From: VRUE01 sp963703175
GTDB taxonomy: Bacteria; Actinomycetota; Thermoleophilia; Solirubrobacterales; 70-9
Direction of reading: 5' to 3'
Length of the DNA stretch: 64,000 bases
Assembly: GCA_963703175.1 (NCBI GenBank)
Contig: OY969794.1
Location: forward strand, 2,874,436 to 2,938,435
This document shows, in pieces, positions 62,765 to 64,000 of this stretch. Made by a program: the position numbers and the translations under genes. The stretch's first letter is position 1; every line of letters starts with the position of its first letter. The notes below the pieces were generated by a model. It did not search any database, was not told the DNA's origin, and worked only from the letters and a program-made list of their open reading frames with translations.

Positions 62765-63058
62765 CTAGACCGCCAGGCGCCAGTAGGTGAGGGCTGCACG
62801 GGTCGGGAGGACGAATCCGCACTGGCAGTGCAGAAGCCCTGCGCCGACCAGTTCGCGGATTGCCCGCTCGACCGCGTCCTCGCGCCTGAAGTCAGTCTCT
62901 CCCGCGTTCATCGCGCGGGAGACCTCGGGGATCGTGAGCTGGTGGTCGGGGTACTCGTCCAGCAGGAAGGACAGGACGGCCCACTGGACCTGCTTGTCCT
63001 CGCTTTTTGGGGTAGAGGGAACGCGCTCGGCGCGACCCATAGGGTTCTCATTAGCCAT
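62765..63058 (-). CDS. small winged-helix-like protein
   Basis: 97 residues. QWAVLSFLLDEYPDHQLTIP, EVSRAMNAGETDFRREDAVE, RAIRELVGAGLLHCQCGFVL looks like a winged-helix DNA-binding domain (helix-helix-helix with beta wing LLHCQCGFVLPT). Function unknown; likely regulator of the element. The ribosome-binding site AAGGAGG (63070-63076) can pair with CTCCTC just before the ATG. Confidence 0.65.
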   Translation of the reverse strand: MANENPMGRAERVPSTPKSEDKQVQWAVLSFLLDEYPDHQLTIPEVSRAMNAGETDFRREDAVERAIRELVGAGLLHCQCGFVLPTRAALTYWRLAV

Positions 63059-63076
63059 GAGGAGCTTTGCCTCCTT
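63059..63076 (-). promoter_or_regulatory. Shine-Dalgarno sequestering hairpin
   Basis: On the transcript AAGGAG(GCAAAG)CTCCTC folds into a 5-6 bp stem that hides the ribosome-binding site, ending directly at the ATG of the 97-residue gene. It may damp translation unless opened by an upstream ribosome or ligand. Confidence 0.4.
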
Positions 63077-63083
63077 GTGGTCA

Positions 63084-63123
63084 GGCGGCCCGTCGCGTTA
63101 CCGCGCGGCGGGTCGCCGCTTTT
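63084..63123 (+). terminator. GC hairpin with T4 on the plus strand
   Basis: GGCGGCCCGTCGCG pairs with CGCGGCGGGTCGCC over 14 positions on the plus-strand RNA (two G-U pairs), with a 6-base loop, and is followed by GCTTTT. All surrounding genes are on the minus strand, where the two wobble pairs become mismatches. It may terminate antisense transcription or be fortuitous. Confidence 0.35.
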
Positions 63124-63144
63124 GCTTGAACGCCGAAGGTAGCA

Positions 63145-63171
63145 CAACTGTTGGGTTTTCCCCAACAGTTG
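63145..63171. promoter_or_regulatory. perfect 11-bp inverted repeat with 5-base spacer
   Basis: CAACTGTTGGG TTTTC CCCAACAGTTG, 5 bases after the stop of the 66-residue gene and 87 bases before the winged-helix gene. Likely an operator for the element's regulator or a transcript hairpin; there is no T-tract in the direction of the genes. Confidence 0.5.
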
Positions 63172-63175
63172 ACAG

Positions 63176-63376
63176 TTACTCGCCGCGGATGATTTCTGCG
63201 ACTCGGGTGTGGTGCAGATCGACCTCTTCGGCAATATCGCGCAGCGAGAGGCCAGCCTGTTGCGCCGCAGCAAATGCATCGCGGCGCTCTTTTCGGGCCG
63301 CGTCCTGATCGTGCTTGAACTTCGCTTGCGCGGTTCGCACCGCTCGACGTGCTTTCTCGCCTTTAGCGTCAGCCAT
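63176..63376 (-). CDS. small HTH-like protein
   Basis: 66 residues. A highly charged helical N-terminal half (KARRAVRTAQAKFKHDQDAA) is followed by a helix-turn-helix: AAQQAGLSLRDIAEEVDLHH, TRVAEIIRGE. It resembles the short regulatory HTH proteins found beside integrases. Start ATG 63376 with a weak ribosome-binding site. Confidence 0.65.
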   Translation of the reverse strand: MADAKGEKARRAVRTAQAKFKHDQDAARKERRDAFAAAQQAGLSLRDIAEEVDLHHTRVAEIIRGE

Positions 63377-63403
63377 GACCGGGAGCCTAGAAGCTCGCCC
63401 ACG

Positions 63404-63613
63404 CTACGGCCTTCTCAGCACCCGCTCGGCATTCTCCGTTGCCCAGCGTTCAAGCTCGCCGACCGGAACCAAGCGCTTGCGACCTCGGCGGATCAGCCGC
63501 AGATCAGGAGCAACATTGGCCTCGAAGAAGTCCGGGCCAACTCCAATAGCCGCCGCAGCTTCTGCCGGGGTGAGAGCAATGCGCGGGATCGAGACAGCGA
63601 GCTTCTTGGTCAT
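63404..63613 (-). CDS. excisionase-like MerR/HTH_17 DNA-binding protein
   Basis: 69 residues. ALTPAEAAAAIGVGPDFFEA, NVAPDLRLIRRGRKRLVPVG, ELERWATENAERVL matches the helix-turn-helix 'excisionase-type' pattern (wing with RRGRKRLVPVGELERW). It would steer the integrase towards excision. ATG overlaps the preceding stop (ATGA). Confidence 0.8.
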   Translation of the reverse strand: MTKKLAVSIPRIALTPAEAAAAIGVGPDFFEANVAPDLRLIRRGRKRLVPVGELERWATENAERVLRRP

Positions 63614-63993
63614 GGTCCCTGGGCCTGACCTCGATCGTCAGCGTCTCCCCCTCCGAGCCAGTTCACCGCCCGATCCGGCTCGCCGACCTCGCGGAAGATC
63701 GGCGCAAAGGGACCGCGACTCGCCAGGTCCTCCAAGAGACAGAAGTAGATCCTCGCGCCATAGGCGCTCGATAGCTCCGGGTTGCTTTCTAGGAGCACAA
63801 GCGCGATGTTGCGCCGACGAATCAGCGCCTTGCGTGAGACACCGGCCAGGACGCAGAGCACGGGCGGGAAGCTGGGGTAGTGGCTACGCCACAGCGGCTC
63901 GCCGCCTTTGTCGCGGGCGCGGTAAAGGCGGCCGTAGCGGGCCAGCTCGAGGACCATACGTTCAACCGAGAGCGTGGCCCGGTCCACCTCCAC
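63610..63993 (-). CDS. unknown element-encoded protein
   Basis: 127 residues from the GTG at 63993; the frame may begin further upstream, outside the window. VLELARYGRLYRARDKGGEP, SFPPVLCVLAGVSRKALIRR and SNPELSSAYGARIYFCLLED show no family signature I recognise; the size and charge would fit a cytoplasmic phage/ICE accessory or replication-relaxation type protein. Overlaps the excisionase ATG by 4 bases. Confidence 0.6.
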   Translation of the reverse strand: MEVDRATLSVERMVLELARYGRLYRARDKGGEPLWRSHYPSFPPVLCVLAGVSRKALIRRRNIALVLLESNPELSSAYGARIYFCLLEDLASRGPFAPIFREVGEPDRAVNWLGGGDADDRGQAQGP

Positions 63994-64000
63994 AAAGCGC

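Larger units (their letters stand above)
61261..64000. mobile_element. integrase-proximal end of an integrative element
   Basis: A tyrosine integrase, an XRE regulator, a winged-helix-like protein, two small HTH/excisionase-like proteins and an unknown protein are packed on one strand. This is typical of the int/xis end of an actinobacterial integrative element or prophage. It runs off the window at 64000, so the other end and the attachment sites are not visible. No tRNA gene adjoins the integrase, so the left boundary (about 61231-61260) is inferred. Confidence 0.7.

Overview
High-GC, gene-dense DNA with many GTG/TTG starts, 1- to 8-base stop/start overlaps and actinobacterial-style proteins (type II NADH dehydrogenase, menaquinone genes, GatCAB, a sigma factor fused to a zinc-finger anti-sigma domain, DUF6458, clusters of multi-domain glycosyltransferases). 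The best guess is a chromosome segment from the class Thermoleophilia (Solirubrobacterales-like). This rests on gene content only; there is no rRNA in the window. No tRNA, rRNA or CRISPR array was seen, and no gene-free stretch exceeds about 170 bases.

Layout. 1-3361: menA (5' cut), menC, menD on the plus strand, with a 38-bp near-perfect dyad just before menD. 3358-9310, minus strand: sqdB (UDP-sulfoquinovose synthase), ilvB, ilvN, menF and a TolB-like propeller, probably one operon. 9323-13611, plus strand: two related polytopic glycosyltransferases and a DUF2304-GT2 fusion. Both polytopic genes carry the same 79-bp hairpin element, in-frame, at the same site but in opposite orientations. 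10656-24150: housekeeping and small membrane or secreted genes (a PQQ-type sugar dehydrogenase-like protein, a zinc-ribbon protein, type II NADH dehydrogenase, gatC-gatA-gatB, a GMC oxidoreductase, folD). 24155-31710, minus strand: a UvrD/PcrA helicase interrupted by a 364-residue intein, cysE, cysK, a HAD phosphatase and a sigma/anti-sigma fusion with a histidine-rich tail.

32005-58527 is the centrepiece: 19 tightly packed minus-strand genes for a surface glycan. It starts with a glycoside hydrolase-GT2 membrane fusion and an ABC exporter. Many glycosyltransferases follow, built by shuffling a few recurring parts: four copies of a GT-B-like domain with a GWFSDRSA-type motif, a 'HFPQ..GHHP' domain found in three adjacent proteins, and a 'GWAxG..RPDV..AFP..AGF' module joined to two GT2s and a methyltransferase. 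Tailoring genes close the operon (sulfotransferase-like, WecE-type sugar aminotransferase, APH-like kinase, YdjC-type deacetylase). One GT2 in the middle has a one-base frameshift in a C5 tract.

58693-61230 holds a sugar epimerase, a methyltransferase and a PAP2 phosphatase. From 61261 to the window end lies the integrase end of an integrative element, with XRE, winged-helix and excisionase-like genes. No function beyond family level is proven for the glycan cluster; the polymer it makes is unknown.
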